A stretch of DNA of 64,000 bases from Cohaesibacter marisflavi (lineage in GTDB: Bacteria > Pseudomonadota > Alphaproteobacteria > Rhizobiales > Cohaesibacteraceae). Position 1 is the stretch's first letter. Every line of letters begins with the position of its first letter. The notes beneath the pieces are model-generated. The model saw nothing but the letters and a program-made list of their open reading frames with translations. It did not search any database and was not told the origin of the DNA. This document shows, piece after piece, positions 63,797 through 64,000 of the stretch. Location: the NCBI RefSeq assembly GCF_900115225.1, contig NZ_FOVR01000003.1:436017-500016 (forward strand). The letters run 5' to 3'. A program made the position numbers and the translations under genes.

Positions 63797-64000
63797 ATGG
63801 TCACCAAGGCCGTTGTTGCGGTGGATCTGGGGGCGTCATCGGGGCGCGTACTCAAGATTGCGCTGTCTGATGGACAGCTCTCTTTGCAAGAGATCAATCG
63901 CTTTCCTCATGGCCCCAAGTCAATTGATGGTCGCCTTTGCTGGGATCTTGACTATCTCTGGGGTGGCATCCGGCAAGGCATTGGTAAGGCCTTCGCCTCA
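63797..64000 (+). CDS. rhaB: FGGY carbohydrate kinase, probable L-rhamnulokinase (5' part)
   Basis: 68 residues are visible and the frame runs off the right edge. The start AVVAVDLGASSGRVLKIAL followed by INRFPHGPKSIDGRLCWDLDYLW matches the rhamnulokinase subgroup of FGGY kinases (phosphate-binding DLGASSGR loop; E. coli RhaB begins VAVDLGASSGRVMLA). It would phosphorylate L-rhamnulose and pairs logically with RhaT/RhaM at 44-46 kb and the AraC regulator upstream. Confidence 0.85.
   Translation, partial: MVTKAVVAVDLGASSGRVLKIALSDGQLSLQEINRFPHGPKSIDGRLCWDLDYLWGGIRQGIGKAFAS

Overview
The window looks like the chromosome of an alphaproteobacterium of the order Hyphomicrobiales. The signs are moderate GC, Sinorhizobium/Cohaesibacter-type carbohydrate, TRAP and TTT transport operons, a fused amino-acid permease-ATPase, an alphaproteobacterial aminotransferase, and a cobalamin riboswitch driving a B12-type ABC importer. 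A marine or host-associated Cohaesibacter-like genus would fit, but I cannot prove the genus. I see no rRNA, tRNA, IS element, prophage or CRISPR array. The window is almost entirely a run of regulator + importer + catabolic-enzyme modules.

Layout. 1-0.9 kb: 3' end of a fused polar amino-acid ABC permease/ATPase. 1.0-2.7 kb: an RTX (Ca2+-repeat) exoprotein. 3.3-11.5 kb: a GH3 beta-glycosidase with a CUT1 sugar ABC transporter and a LacI repressor; a 16-bp palindrome overlaps the promoter. 11.5-13.1 kb: a nucleotidyltransferase-fold protein and a rhomboid-like protease. 13.3-22.1 kb: a LysR regulator, a TRAP transporter and a divergent operon of aminotransferase, RraA/HMG-aldolase-like protein and the 5-oxoprolinase subunits PxpB, PxpC and PxpA. 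22.3-30 kb: LacI, a CUT1 transporter and a GH36 alpha-galactosidase, with two LacI operators. 30.1-34.3 kb: FMN reductase, EmrAB-type efflux and TetR. 34.5-38.3 kb: TrmO and BtuFCD-type genes under a cobalamin riboswitch. 38.4-43.0 kb: FeoA-FeoB-FeoB-associated protein, and divergent from them two small secreted proteins (one DUF4198/NikK-like). 43.2-47.3 kb: AraC, RhaT, RhaM and an AraA/FucI-fold isomerase. 47.5-52.9 kb: GntR, a second TRAP system and a DMT exporter/importer. 53.1-60.8 kb: LacI, an HpcH/HpaI aldolase, TctABC and DhaL-DhaK. 61.2-64 kb: an unusual metallo-beta-lactamase-fold protein, a second AraC regulator and the start of a rhamnulokinase-like FGGY kinase.

How the genes work together. 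Two modules look like complete but unassigned catabolic routes. The first (14.4-22.1 kb) can be read as uptake, lactam opening by PxpABC, transamination, and retro-aldol cleavage by the RraA-like enzyme, which suggests a substituted pyroglutamate such as 4-hydroxy-4-methyl-5-oxoproline. The second (53-60.8 kb) combines TTT acid uptake, a class II 2-keto-acid aldolase and an ATP-type dihydroxyacetone-kinase pair. It is tied to its LacI regulator by an identical 17-bp motif upstream of both dhaK and lacI. A shared design feature is that all five binding-protein genes of the sugar, TRAP and TTT operons are followed, inside the operon, by a stem-loop. The overlapping B12-type operon lacks one.
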